NCBI GenBank assembly: GCA_019192545.1 | Contig: JAHCMI010000019.1 | Span: forward strand, 55,558 to 119,557 | Reading direction: 5' to 3' | Length of the DNA: 64,000 nt | DNA from: Rivularia sp. MS3 | Lineage (GTDB): Bacteria > Cyanobacteriota > Cyanobacteriia > Cyanobacteriales > Nostocaceae | Shown here: positions 7,895 through 16,589 of the stretch, one piece after another | Layout of the letters: every line of letters starts with the position of its first letter | Numbering within the stretch: the first letter of the stretch is position 1 | Program-made: the position numbers and the translations under genes | The notes under the pieces: model-generated | Told to the model about the DNA's origin: nothing | Database searches by the model: none | The model's input: the letters and a program-made list of their open reading frames with translations, nothing else

Positions 7895-9628
7895 ATGACA
7901 CAAGCACAGATGGAACCATCAGCCCATACAGCTGAGACTTCCCACAATCGTCAGAGAAAATGGTGGGAGTATTTTACTTTCAATACTGACCACAAGGTAA
8001 TTGGAATTCAGTATTTAGTCACTACCTTCATTTTTTACTGTATCGGTGGTGTAATGGCGGATTTAGTTCGTACCGAACTGCGAACCCCCGCATCAGATTT
8101 TGTCAGTCCGGAACTTTACAACGGTTTATTTACCCTGCACGCCACAATCATGATTTTTCTGTGGATTGTGCCAGCAGGTGCGGGTTTTGCTAATTACCTG
8201 CTTCCGTTGATGATTGGGGCGGAAGATATGGCATTTCCCAAATTAAATGCTCTTGCCTTCTGGATTGTGCCTCCTTCTGGAATTTTGCTAATTACCAGTT
8301 TGGCTTTGGGTGATGCACCGGATGCAGGTTGGACTTCTTATCCTCCTCTAAGTTTGGTCACCGGGCAAGTTGGTGAGGCAATTTGGATTGCCAGTATTTT
8401 GTTACTAGGAACGTCATCTATATTGGGTTCAATCAATTTCCTAGTAACCTTGTTAAAAATGCGTGCCCCAGGCATCGGTTTCCATCAACTACCTTTGTTT
8501 TGCTGGGCAATGATGGCTACCTCAGCACTGGCGTTAATTTCAACTCCAGTACTAGCAGGCGCACTTATCCTACTTTCTTTCGACTTAATTGCCGGAACCG
8601 CATTTTTCAATCCATCCGGTGGTGGCGATCCCGTAGTTTACCAGCATATGTTCTGGTTCTACTCCCACCCTGCGGTTTACATCATGATTTTGCCTTTCTT
8701 TGGGGTAATTTCGGAAGTAATTCCAACTCATTCGCGCAAACCAATTTTTGGTTATAAAGCAATTGCTTATTCTTCTTTAGCAATTAGCTTTTTGGGTTTG
8801 ATTGTTTGGGCGCACCATATGTTTACCAGCGGCATTCCTGGTTGGTTGCGGATGTTTTTCATGATTACCACCATGATTATTGCCGTACCTACCGGTATCA
8901 AAATATTTAGCTGGTTGGCGACAATGTGGGGTGGAAAAATCCGTCTCAACAGTGCGATGCTGTTTGCAATGGGCTTCTTAGGTATCTTTGTAATTGGTGG
9001 TATCAGTGGTGTCATGTTGGCTGCGGTGCCTTTTGATATCCACGTCCACGACACCTATTTTGTTGTTGCTCACTTGCACTACGTATTATTCGGCGGTTCG
9101 GTTTTGGGAATTTTCGCAGGTTACTACCATTGGTTCCCTAAAATTACCGGACGTATGGTGAACGAAACCTTGGGTAGAATTCATTTTGCTTTAACAATCG
9201 TCGGTATGAACATGACTTTCTTACCCATGCATAAATTGGGTTTGATGGGAATGAATCGTCGTATTGCTCAATACGATCCCAAATTTGCTAGCATCAACGA
9301 AATTTGTACTTACGGTTCCTATATCCTGGCAATATCCACAATTCCCTTCATCATCAATATTGTTTGGAGTTGGGTAGCAGGTAAAAAAGCAGGAAATAAT
9401 CCTTGGGATTCCTTGACATTGGAGTGGATGACAACTTCACCTCCAGCAATAGAAAACTTTGAGTCACATCCTTTCCTACTTGTGGGACCTTATGAATATG
9501 GAACCCAAAGAGCTAAGCAAGTTGTAGCTTTATCCCATACCGATAAACCCTTCACTAATGCCAAATCCCCGGCACCAGCCAGCGGTGATGACGAATCTTA
9601 TCCCGCGATCGCAGCAGAAGCAGGGTAA
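7895..9628 (+). CDS. ctaD: Cytochrome c oxidase subunit I, A2-type
   Basis: This 577-residue, 12-helix catalytic subunit carries the low-spin heme a and the heme a3-CuB site. Ligand motifs are present: LFTLHATIMIF (heme a His), FWFYSHPAVYIMILP with the His-Tyr crosslink pair near residues 257-261, AHHMFTSG (two CuB His) and HDTYFVVAHLHYVLFGG (heme a3 and heme a His). The proton-channel Glu of A1 enzymes (HPEVY) is replaced by the YSHPAVY form, which defines the A2 subclass. The C-terminal tail after the last helix is Pro/Ala-rich and ends at a HIP1-like CGCGATCGCAG. The start ATG at 7895 follows the repeat array. Confidence 0.97.
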   Translation: MTQAQMEPSAHTAETSHNRQRKWWEYFTFNTDHKVIGIQYLVTTFIFYCIGGVMADLVRTELRTPASDFVSPELYNGLFTLHATIMIFLWIVPAGAGFANYLLPLMIGAEDMAFPKLNALAFWIVPPSGILLITSLALGDAPDAGWTSYPPLSLVTGQVGEAIWIASILLLGTSSILGSINFLVTLLKMRAPGIGFHQLPLFCWAMMATSALALISTPVLAGALILLSFDLIAGTAFFNPSGGGDPVVYQHMFWFYSHPAVYIMILPFFGVISEVIPTHSRKPIFGYKAIAYSSLAISFLGLIVWAHHMFTSGIPGWLRMFFMITTMIIAVPTGIKIFSWLATMWGGKIRLNSAMLFAMGFLGIFVIGGISGVMLAAVPFDIHVHDTYFVVAHLHYVLFGGSVLGIFAGYYHWFPKITGRMVNETLGRIHFALTIVGMNMTFLPMHKLGLMGMNRRIAQYDPKFASINEICTYGSYILAISTIPFIINIVWSWVAGKKAGNNPWDSLTLEWMTTSPPAIENFESHPFLLVGPYEYGTQRAKQVVALSHTDKPFTNAKSPAPASGDDESYPAIAAEAG

Positions 9629-9664
9629 ATCATCAATATTTCGTAATCTTTTGAGCAAGTAACC

Positions 9665-9713
9665 AGAAACCGGGTTTCTATTAGAAAAAAGAAATACAAG
9701 AAACCCGGTTTCT
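9665..9713. repeat. Pair of GAAACCGGGTTTC / GAAACCCGGTTTC palindromes
   Basis: Two near-identical self-complementary blocks, AGAAACCGGGTTTCTA and AGAAACCCGGTTTCTA, lie about 20 bases apart between ctaD and ctaE. Each can fold alone or pair with the other. Inside an operon it may act as a partial terminator or RNA processing site. Confidence 0.7.
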
Positions 9714-9799
9714 AATTTCCGGTTTGCTGATGGGCAGGGATGCCTATCCATAAAACAGGAATACCATAGGTATCAATTATTTATAGCCAATTTAAATTC

Positions 9800-10423
9800 A
9801 TGCAAAGTCAAGCAATCGATCCCGCAAAAACAGAACAAAATCATCATCATGCAGCGACTGTAGAATCACAACATGCAGAACATCCAGATCATCGTCTGTT
9901 TGGATTAGTTGTATTTCTAATCGCTGAAGGCATGATTTTCTTAGGTATGTTCGGTGCATACTTTGCTTTCCGTTCTACCTTAGCCGAATGGCCTCCCGCA
10001 GGTACGCCAGAATTAGAATTACTGCTCCCCGGTATCAACACAATAATTCTAATTTCCAGTAGTTTTGTAATTCATAATGCCGATACCGCCATCAAAAAGA
10101 ACAACGTGCGGGGAATGCAAATGTGGTTTGCGATTACCGCCTTGATGGGAATAATCTTTTTATGCGGTCAAATTTATGAATACAAGCATTTAGAATTTGG
10201 TTTAACAACCAATTTATTTGCTAGTGCGTTTTACGTGTTGACGGGTTTCCACGGATTACACGTTACCATCGGAGTTTTAGCGATATTAGCTGTATTGTGG
10301 CGTTCTCGTAAGCCAAATCATTACAGCGACGAGCATCATTTCGGAATAGAAGCAGCCGAATTATATTGGCACTTTGTTGATGTGATTTGGATTGTACTTT
10401 TCGGTATTTTGTATCTGCTTTAA
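9800..10423 (+). CDS. ctaE: Cytochrome c oxidase subunit III
   Basis: This 207-residue protein has five transmembrane helices, the short bacterial form of subunit III. Family motifs are visible: FLIAEGMIFLGMFGAYFAFR (45-64), FHGLHVTIGV in the fourth helix, and EAAELYWHFVDVIWIVLFG near the C-terminus. The first 35 residues are soluble and His-rich (NHHHAATVESQHAEHPDH), an N-terminal extension seen in cyanobacterial CtaE. Subunit III stabilises subunit I and has no redox centre. It ends the ctaCDE unit, 30 bases before a strong hairpin. Confidence 0.95.
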   Translation: MQSQAIDPAKTEQNHHHAATVESQHAEHPDHRLFGLVVFLIAEGMIFLGMFGAYFAFRSTLAEWPPAGTPELELLLPGINTIILISSSFVIHNADTAIKKNNVRGMQMWFAITALMGIIFLCGQIYEYKHLEFGLTTNLFASAFYVLTGFHGLHVTIGVLAILAVLWRSRKPNHYSDEHHFGIEAAELYWHFVDVIWIVLFGILYLL

Positions 10424-10454
10424 GTATTTTTTTGTAATTCCAATATTTGATTGT

Positions 10455-10479
10455 AAAACCCCCAAATTGGGGGTTTTTT
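10455..10479 (+). terminator. Rho-independent terminator after ctaE
   Basis: The stem ACCCCC/GGGGGT has an AAATT loop and is followed by six T residues. It sits 31 bases after the ctaE stop and should end the ctaCDE transcript. Confidence 0.85.
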
Positions 10480-10563
10480 ATTTCAAGGGTTCGTAGAAAA
10501 TTTTATTGGTGGTCAACTTAATGTAAAGCCTTGCATCATAAAGATAAGAAAATAACCATTAAA

Positions 10564-11097
10564 TTAGCAAAAAACTGTTTGAATCTTGCTAATCTCAAAC
10601 CAAGTGCGATCGCTGACAACTCCGTCAGCTACTAAACCGGCATTTTTCTGCAAATTTTGGATGGCTAGTTCTGTTTGGGAGCCAAAAATTCCATCAACTG
10701 TACTAGCATGGTTACTCATCGTAAGTTCACCACTGTAATAACCACCAGTGAATAGGCGATCTTGCATTTGCTTGACTAATTCTCCAGTGCTACCTTTTTT
10801 CAATATAGGCATATCAACCGGTGCCCCTTTATAAAGTGCTTGCCAAGTTTTACTACCAACAATGGCATCTTGCATTAGAAACATTTTGCCTTGAAACAGT
10901 TTTACTGCATCTTCGGTTTTAGAACCAAATACACCATCAACTGCCTCTGCGCCAGGGTAATCGCAAGCTCCATTATTATTAATATATACATACATACCGT
11001 AGTGCAAAAGTAGCTTTTGCAATTCTTTTACTGCTGCACCCGTCGAACCTTTTTTTAGTACTGGCTTACTGATTCGGTTGTTTGTAGTAGTTGTCAT
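10564..11097 (-). CDS. Peptidoglycan-binding protein with two PG_binding_1 domains
   Basis: Two tandem PG_binding_1 repeats fill this protein. The first runs from LKKGSTGAAVKELQKLLLHY to EDAVKLFQGK and the second from LKKGSTGELVKQMQDRLF to TELAIQNLQKNAGL; each ends with a TW-type closing helix (SKTWQALYK, DRTWFEISK). The frame extends to an ATG at 11139, but the ATG at 11097 (MTTTTNNRISK) gives a more natural start, 177 residues. No signal peptide or catalytic domain is seen, so how it reaches the wall is unclear. Such proteins bind peptidoglycan, often as modules of wall hydrolases. It is convergent with ctaE and stands alone. Confidence 0.8.
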   Translation of the reverse strand: MTTTTNNRISKPVLKKGSTGAAVKELQKLLLHYGMYVYINNNGACDYPGAEAVDGVFGSKTEDAVKLFQGKMFLMQDAIVGSKTWQALYKGAPVDMPILKKGSTGELVKQMQDRLFTGGYYSGELTMSNHASTVDGIFGSQTELAIQNLQKNAGLVADGVVSDRTWFEISKIQTVFC

Positions 11098-11410
11098 AAT
11101 CTTTACTAAGTCAAGCTCTTTAATTTGTTTAATAATCAATTCATCAATAACAAAAGATAAAATTTCGGGAAGATAATGGTACCCAAAAGGGTACTATTAT
11201 CTATTAAGAATAATTTAATGATTTCAAATTTGGAGCAAAAGGTGCGTTAAAGATTTATGCCCAAAATCAATGCCTGTACAAAAATACGCTTCATATGATT
11301 GCTAGAAGGTTGTTAAGCTTTATTATTTTTAGTTTCAAAAACTTCCTTAAATACCTTTTGTAGCTTTAAAATTCTATAGGTACAAGATTATCTAAATATA
11401 TATCTTATAT
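11098..11410. other. Divergent intergenic region, nothing recognised
   Basis: An A/T-rich stretch lies between the divergent peptidoglycan-binding gene and the 106-residue gene. It includes the small dyad GGTACCCAAAAGGGTACTA near 11179. No gene was found; it should hold two promoters. Confidence 0.4.
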
Positions 11411-11731
11411 ATGCCTTTAAAAATTATTCAAAATTTTGATAGTAGTTTTACTTTAGAACCACAGGCAAAAGCAACTTTATTTGAACTGTTAACAAACGAA
11501 AGTTTTCTTAAGCAGATATCTCAACAGTCAAAATGCGAACAAGTAGAATTTACAGAATTATTATTTCAACCGGTTCCTTACAGCAGTGCTACACCGAAAG
11601 GAATGCCAGCAGAATTTGAAAATTACCACGAATCAGAACAGCACGCGATTATAAACGTACCACCAAATTTCATGTTTAAAGCCAAGATTTTTAAACCCAG
11701 TCGGCTATGTGCAATTTATAAGAAACTTTGA
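11411..11731 (+). CDS. Small uncharacterised protein (106 aa)
   Basis: The frame MPLKIIQNFDSSFTLEPQAK onward encodes a soluble, mildly acidic protein that I do not recognise. It opens with a beta-like segment, then a helix (ATLFELLTNESFLKQISQ), then a Pro-rich middle (LLFQPVPYSSATPKGMPAEF). It lies 65 bases ahead of the GIY-YIG gene on the same strand and may be co-transcribed. Its composition looks coding. There is no signal peptide or membrane helix. Whether it works with the GIY-YIG protein is unknown. Confidence 0.5.
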   Translation: MPLKIIQNFDSSFTLEPQAKATLFELLTNESFLKQISQQSKCEQVEFTELLFQPVPYSSATPKGMPAEFENYHESEQHAIINVPPNFMFKAKIFKPSRLCAIYKKL

Positions 11732-11796
11732 AACTACATCGCTGCTAATTATTGCTAGTAAATTATTCACTGCTAACTGTTCACTGTTTACTGAAA

Positions 11797-12345
11797 ATGG
11801 CTACACAAACAAATATCCCCGAATTAACAACTTTAGAATATATTCCTTATATTAACGAAGATGGAAATTTACCCCAACAATACCAAGGCAAAATAGGAGT
11901 ATATGCAATTTTTGATCGAGAAAAAACTTTGCAATTTGTTGGTTATTCTCGCGATGTTTTTCTCAGCCTCCGACAGCATTTAGTACGTCAACCCGAATTA
12001 TGTTATTGGCTAAAAGTAGAAACTATTGAACGTCCTAGCCGTAAAATTTTAGAAGAAATAGAACAAGCTTGGATTGCACAAAATGCTAGCTTACCCGCAG
12101 GAAATGGAGAAAATAAAGACAAATGGATTTCTCCGATTAATGCCAAAGCGTTAATTACTCCTGAAGAACAAGCAAATTATGATAATCCCATTCATGATGA
12201 AATGGCGAAAATTAAAATTATTAAAAATGTCGCGCGAAGAGTTGAAGCAGATATTCTCAAACAACTTGAAGCACGCGGTTTACAAATGCAGTTCAGATTT
12301 AATCCGAAGTTAAAGGAAGAAGGATTACTAGATTTGAAATCTTAG
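11797..12345 (+). CDS. GIY-YIG superfamily protein, cyanobacterial type
   Basis: The protein is 182 residues from the ATG at 11797; the frame continues upstream to a TTG, but that text (a CACTGTTCACTG-like repeat) is not protein-like. Residues ~31-60 hold the GIY-YIG core as KIGVYAIFDREKTLQFVGYS followed by RDV, so the motif reads GVY ... GYS with the Arg retained. A Glu in LEEIEQAWIAQNASLPAGN further on fits the metal-binding site. GIY-YIG domains cut DNA; this small standalone type is common in cyanobacteria without known function. The C-terminal third (NVARRVEADILKQLEARGLQ) is helical and charged. Its stop codon lies inside the left end of a MITE-like repeat. Confidence 0.75.
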   Translation: MATQTNIPELTTLEYIPYINEDGNLPQQYQGKIGVYAIFDREKTLQFVGYSRDVFLSLRQHLVRQPELCYWLKVETIERPSRKILEEIEQAWIAQNASLPAGNGENKDKWISPINAKALITPEEQANYDNPIHDEMAKIKIIKNVARRVEADILKQLEARGLQMQFRFNPKLKEEGLLDLKS

Positions 12346-12481
12346 AGGATGATTTTGAAGTGATAAATGATACTATAAACTTTTGAGATTCCCCTAAGTC
12401 TGGTGCATGTTTCTCCGCAACGTAGTGGCTCTCCTAAGAGGATAGGCACAAAAGTATACTTTTGTGCCTATCCTCTTAGCT
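12341..12481. mobile_element. MITE-like element copy D (degenerate), with a perfect 46-bp palindrome
   Basis: The left end CTTAGAGGATG at 12341 matches the terminal repeats of copies at 27647, 35416 and 49115. Inner text ATAAATGATACT ... ACTTTTGAGATTCCCCTAA matches the reverse of copy A, and the right end TATACTTTTGTGCCTATCCTCTTAG matches copy B. The right 46 bases form a perfect palindrome, with arms CTAAGAGGATAGGCACAAAA plus GTA and its complement. The G/C-rich core of other copies is lost. No transposase is encoded. Confidence 0.65.
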
Positions 12482-12853
12482 TGATTTTGACGAAAATGAA
12501 CAACTCAGTTTCTTTATTAGGCAAATATCTCAGCTTTTAGGCAAAGACTTTTTCTACATTAAGGATTCTTCCTGAAGTTGGACAAGTCGAACTTTCGCCT
12601 TATAAAGGTTCTAGCCTTAGCCGTATCGTTATTAAAAAATGGATAAATTCGAGTTGAGGAATATGACTTTGAGGGAGGTGTGCATCGTCGCAAGGATTAG
12701 GATTAATTTTATTAGCTCCTAATAAGGGTAAATAATTTTGTTCACTTACTTATGTCGTTTCTACAATTTTGGCATTGCCTACTAATTTTTTAAATATTAA
12801 GTTATAACTAAAAATTGTAAATATAATTTCAAAGTTTTTAACAAAACTATATA
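12482..12853. other. Gene-free stretch, possible coding relic
   Basis: No intact gene is present. A short plus-strand frame near 12540-12650 reads LRILPEVGQVELSPYKGSSL before stops, and the opposite strand also has short open text. It may be a decayed gene; I cannot assign a family. The last 60 bases before mutT are A/T-rich and could hold its promoter. Confidence 0.3.
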
Positions 12854-13294
12854 ATGATGAATCAAAATATTTCTTCTCTACCTCACAAGATTATAGGTGT
12901 AGCTGTAATTTGGAACGATAAACAGCAAATATTAATAGATCGTCGCCGTCAACAAGGAGCTATGGGCGGTTTATGGGAGTTTCCTGGAGGCAAAATAGAA
13001 CCGGGTGAAACTGTCGAACAATGTATAAAACGAGAAATAGATGAGGAGTTAGCAATAGATGTTGAAGTCGCAGAGCATCTTATAACTATCGACTATACTT
13101 ATACAGATTTACGAGTTACCCTCAATGTGCATGAATGTAGCCATATTAAAGGCGTTCCACAAACATTAGAATGTGATGAAATCCGATGGGTAAGCTTAGA
13201 AGAATTAGACAAATTTAATTTTCCTGCGGCTAATTTTCAAATTATTGCAGCCCTACAGCAGAAAGTCGCTAACCGCAAAGAGTTAATTAAGTAA
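12854..13294 (+). CDS. mutT: NUDIX hydrolase, MutT-type 8-oxo-dGTP diphosphatase
   Basis: This 146-residue protein carries a full Nudix box, GGKIEPGETVEQCIKREIDE plus EL (Gx5Ex7REUxEExGU pattern), at about residues 44-66. The N-terminus HKIIGVAVIWNDKQQILIDR followed by RRQQGAMGGLWEFPGG is typical of MutT, including the WEFPGGK segment that reads the 8-oxoguanine base. MutT hydrolyses 8-oxo-dGTP to the monophosphate and so prevents A:T to C:G mutations, relevant to an oxygen-producing cell. It converges with sasA, with 37 bases between the two stops. Confidence 0.9.
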   Translation: MMNQNISSLPHKIIGVAVIWNDKQQILIDRRRQQGAMGGLWEFPGGKIEPGETVEQCIKREIDEELAIDVEVAEHLITIDYTYTDLRVTLNVHECSHIKGVPQTLECDEIRWVSLEELDKFNFPAANFQIIAALQQKVANRKELIK

Positions 13295-13331
13295 AAGCAA
13301 AAATATCGGATTTTCACTGAGAAATGTGCTT

Positions 13332-14546
13332 TTAATTCGGATAGACTGGCAGTATAAAGTGAAACCAAGCTCCTCCTGTAGGTGCGCGATCTACCCAAAT
13401 TTGACCATAGTGAGCTTGAACGATTTTTTGGCATAAGCTTAAGCCTATACCGTAGCCATCTTTAGCTTCATCCCTTTCAAGGCGAAAGCGATTTTCAAAA
13501 ATGCGATGGCGATTTTCTTCAGGAATACCTGGGCCGCTATCACCAACGCTAAATTGCACTTTTTGAGTAGTACGATGCAAACCGGCGATAGTGACAGTAC
13601 CTTCGGGGGGAGTGTACTTGATTGCGTTGTCTAAAAGGTTAATCAGCACTTGCCGTATGCGTTCTGAGTCAGCGTAAACGTAGGGTAAGTCTTGAGGAAT
13701 ATCTTTGATAATTTTTAAAGATTTTGCTTTACATGATTCGCGCAATTCTTCAAGTACTTCTAAACAGATATTTCCTAATGCTATTTTTTGAGGTGATATC
13801 GGAATTTTTGTATCCTTGCCACGTCCAACCTGCAACAAATCGGTAATCATTTTTTCAATTACCTTGGTTTGGGTGCGGGCATGATTGAGCATGTGAGCCG
13901 TTAATGCTGGCGTTAATCGCCTAAATTCACCCGTTTCGCTATTGTAATTAGATTTTAAGGTATCTATAGCAATAATCGTCGCTGTCAGCGGGTTACGGAG
14001 GTCGTGTGCCAGCATACCGATGACACGATCTTTAAATTGCAATTGTTCTTGAAGCTGCTGTTTTTCCTGTTTTAAACGAAAAACTTCATCAGAAAGCTCG
14101 ATAATTTCTGCCGAAATTGCTACAGAACTAGTAGGAATTTCAGATTTTTTGATGTACCCATCAGGATCGTTTTCTACAGCTTGTTGGAATTCTTGCTGTA
14201 GCTGCAAATAAGATTCTACGCTGGTTTGCCATCTAGACCACCAAGTTTTTAACTGAGAAACTATATTGCTACCGGCTAAAACTTGTCGGGGTTCTGGATG
14301 AATTTTAATCAAAGCTGGTGTTGCTACCAGTTTGAAATGTTCTGCTAAATAGGGTTGTTTTCCTACATCAATAATCTGGAGTTCAAAATCATATTCAAGC
14401 TGTAATTGTTTGAGATAAGAGCGGATTTGCTGAATTTGTAGTCGGGACTTGGGACGTTCATCCACGAACAGTAGTAGCTGTAAAGGAGCTTCTGAATTAA
14501 TAAATTGTTGTCCCTGAGAAGCTTGCATCAAATATTGTTTCAACAC
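13332..14546 (-). CDS. sasA: Circadian clock output histidine kinase SasA
   Basis: The 404-residue protein has the SasA layout. Residues ~20-105 are a KaiB-like thioredoxin-fold sensor ([20 protein letters not shown] ... [20 protein letters not shown]), the part that binds KaiC. A coiled linker ([20 protein letters not shown]) leads to a HisKA domain with phospho-His near 181 in [12 protein letters not shown]. The HATPase domain has the N box [11 protein letters not shown], the G1 box VGDSGPGIP and YGIGLSL. SasA is stimulated by KaiC and phosphorylates RpaA to drive rhythmic transcription. kaiABC and rpaA are not in this window. Confidence 0.93.
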   Translation of the reverse strand: MLKQYLMQASQGQQFINSEAPLQLLLFVDERPKSRLQIQQIRSYLKQLQLEYDFELQIIDVGKQPYLAEHFKLVATPALIKIHPEPRQVLAGSNIVSQLKTWWSRWQTSVESYLQLQQEFQQAVENDPDGYIKKSEIPTSSVAISAEIIELSDEVFRLKQEKQQLQEQLQFKDRVIGMLAHDLRNPLTATIIAIDTLKSNYNSETGEFRRLTPALTAHMLNHARTQTKVIEKMITDLLQVGRGKDTKIPISPQKIALGNICLEVLEELRESCKAKSLKIIKDIPQDLPYVYADSERIRQVLINLLDNAIKYTPPEGTVTIAGLHRTTQKVQFSVGDSGPGIPEENRHRIFENRFRLERDEAKDGYGIGLSLCQKIVQAHYGQIWVDRAPTGGAWFHFILPVYPN

Positions 14547-14666
14547 TGGTCACAAACCGTTATAACTTTCGCTCTCAAGTAGCATGGACTGACGGATGCG
14601 CTTAAAATAGTCGTTTTAACTTCTATTTTAGTTTTTTACGTTTGAATTTTTCATTGGACTTTAAAA

Positions 14667-16205
14667 ATGAGATACACTTTTTTTAGTTTTTTGCTTCCTT
14701 TTTGTTTGTTCGCTAGCTTAGAAAGCCCTGTTGCGGCTCGGACTCAGCTAAATTTATCCAAAAATGGAAGCAAATCCAGTCAAGTCAAAAGCTTTGATGT
14801 TGTTTCGAGAAATTTGGTTGCTCAACAGGTAAATTTAATTGCTCGTATTCAAAAAGCTTTATCGGAACCAGATTCTAACAGGATGCGAGCTGTAGGAGGA
14901 CAGTTAATTACTCATACTGTAGTAGTAGAAAGTTTTCTCAAGCGCCAATATTCTCGTCCGCAGGCTTTGTGCGGTCAAAGTCAAGCTCAAAATACTTCTG
15001 TTAATTCTATTCCCCCTTTAAATCCTTCTAATTTAAAAATTTACTGTTCTTTATATAGTTCTACTCAAGAATTATCGAAATTGACTCCAATACTGGATAG
15101 ACTGTTATCTCGACGAGGCGAATTAGCAATAGTTAGAGAATTACCATTAGTTAGCGGAGAAAAACAGTCGGATTTAGTTCTTCCCATGTCTCCTGTAAGT
15201 CGTCCAAATTTATATCAACGAGCAATTCCTTACGCAATTTTAGAACCCGCAGTAGAACAAAGTCCTTTATTCTTTATTGGCAAAAGAAAAAAAACCGCGA
15301 TTACCTTCGGTAGAGCTTCGCTTAACGCTAATTATAATCCACCTGTTCAACCAGCAATTAAACCACCATCGGCAGCATTAACAATTTTAGAAAATGCGGA
15401 AAGTTTTTTAGCAGAAGCAATATCTGTATTTCCTTCTACAAATCAATTTCAAAATCCTAGCAAAGTCAAAGCAGAATTAGACCGTTTAAGTTACGATGTT
15501 GACCTCCTTCAAAAGCAAACTTATAAAAAATTTCTATCAATGCCCAATACGGGAATTTTTCGCGTACTCCCGCATCAAGCGTATCTTCGTCCCTTGAATA
15601 CTGTAAAAAATCGCTCCCAAAAAAATATTCTCGGTCGCTATCCTTTTCCAGTTTTGGCTAAACCCGAGGGTAACTTTAAGCCTAATTTACCACTTCAGAT
15701 AGTAAAAGAAAAGTTTCAAATACTGTCCCAAGGAGTAGATTATGGTTTTATTACTGATGTAGGGCAGATTTCTTTGGAAAAGTTAGATCAAAGCTTGCAA
15801 GCTATTGATGCCGAGAACAGAGATTTATTAATTAATTACCAACCTCCAAAAAAGTTAGATGCATTACTTGCAGAAAAACAAAAAATTATTACTCGTAAAC
15901 ATAAAAAAACAATAGAGAATAAATTTGCTTTTAATCAAGCAGATGCAAAATTAAATCACACTTATTTAGTGCGTCATATACAGTTTCAATTACCAGAAAT
16001 TATTACAAATAATCGGGTAGTTCCCAAAAAACAACGTCGCTATATAGACCAATTACTACAAATGCAAAGTAGTGATGTAATTGTGGCTTTTAAACCCGTG
16101 CGTCGTCATGCAGATGGCAGCTATACTATTATCTGGCGAGTATTGCAGCAATTGAGTGACCCAAAAATCGAAGATTTGGAAGATTATCTCAAGTATCAAA
16201 AATAG
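14667..16205 (+). CDS. Exported protein of unknown function (512 aa)
   Basis: The N-terminus MRYTFFSFLLPFCLFASLES followed by PVAA is a clear signal peptide with cleavage near residue 25. The mature protein is basic and rich in Gln, Lys and Leu, with Cys in QALCGQSQ and LKIYCSLY that could form a disulfide. I recognise no domain. It resembles other large exported cyanobacterial proteins with long low-complexity stretches (for example PPVQPAIKPPSAALTILENA). It starts 120 bases from the divergent sasA start, and the short gap should contain both promoters. Nothing ties it functionally to the clock. Codon use matches neighbours. Confidence 0.6.
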   Translation: MRYTFFSFLLPFCLFASLESPVAARTQLNLSKNGSKSSQVKSFDVVSRNLVAQQVNLIARIQKALSEPDSNRMRAVGGQLITHTVVVESFLKRQYSRPQALCGQSQAQNTSVNSIPPLNPSNLKIYCSLYSSTQELSKLTPILDRLLSRRGELAIVRELPLVSGEKQSDLVLPMSPVSRPNLYQRAIPYAILEPAVEQSPLFFIGKRKKTAITFGRASLNANYNPPVQPAIKPPSAALTILENAESFLAEAISVFPSTNQFQNPSKVKAELDRLSYDVDLLQKQTYKKFLSMPNTGIFRVLPHQAYLRPLNTVKNRSQKNILGRYPFPVLAKPEGNFKPNLPLQIVKEKFQILSQGVDYGFITDVGQISLEKLDQSLQAIDAENRDLLINYQPPKKLDALLAEKQKIITRKHKKTIENKFAFNQADAKLNHTYLVRHIQFQLPEIITNNRVVPKKQRRYIDQLLQMQSSDVIVAFKPVRRHADGSYTIIWRVLQQLSDPKIEDLEDYLKYQK

Positions 16206-16234
16206 TTTTTTCCTGACTAAATTATTCATAAACA

Positions 16235-16330
16235 GGAATGGTCGCAATTGTTACAACACTCGGGTAGTGCGTGACACTACACCCCATTTTGCCTCCCCTA
16301 CAGCATAAATGTGCCAGTTGCGGCCATTCC
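16235..16330. repeat. Inverted repeat of about 96 bp (GGAATGGTCGCAATTG arms)
   Basis: The left arm GGAATGGTCGCAATTG and the right arm CAGTTGCGGCCATTCC pair at 14 of 16 positions. An inner hairpin (GTAGTGCGTGACACTAC) lies inside. It lies 30 bases beyond the exported-protein gene. It could be a terminator-like structure or a small MITE; only one copy was seen here. Confidence 0.6.
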
Positions 16331-16433
16331 TAATAAAAATGAAATCAGCCGGTTATTTTGACAAAATCGGCTTTTCAGATACTTTTAGCTTCTATCGCAA
16401 TCCTAGATCGGTCATGACAAAGCTAGTTACTAT

Positions 16434-16462
16434 AAACCCGGTTTTTTGTAAAAAACGGGCTT
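16434..16462. repeat. Degenerate AAACCCGG / CGGGCTT palindrome
   Basis: AAACCCGGTTTTTTGTAAAAAACGGGCTT is a member of the same palindrome family as at 4197, with one arm drifting. It lies in the gap before the first kinase gene, together with an AGCCG...CGGCTTTT hairpin at about 16344-16375. Confidence 0.6.
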
Positions 16463-16589
16463 CTAAAATTTCACGAATGATTTAGGAATGTATAGATTAA
16501 AAATACTTTCCTGTCTGTTACCTGTGAAACCAGAACTCTAGTTAAAATACTGATAACTTAGATTACGATTGATACGGACTAATGACTCA

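Noticed and set aside
13332..14546. Plain two-component kinase with adjacent response regulator
   Set aside because: No response regulator is nearby and the N-terminal KaiB-like domain identifies it as SasA.
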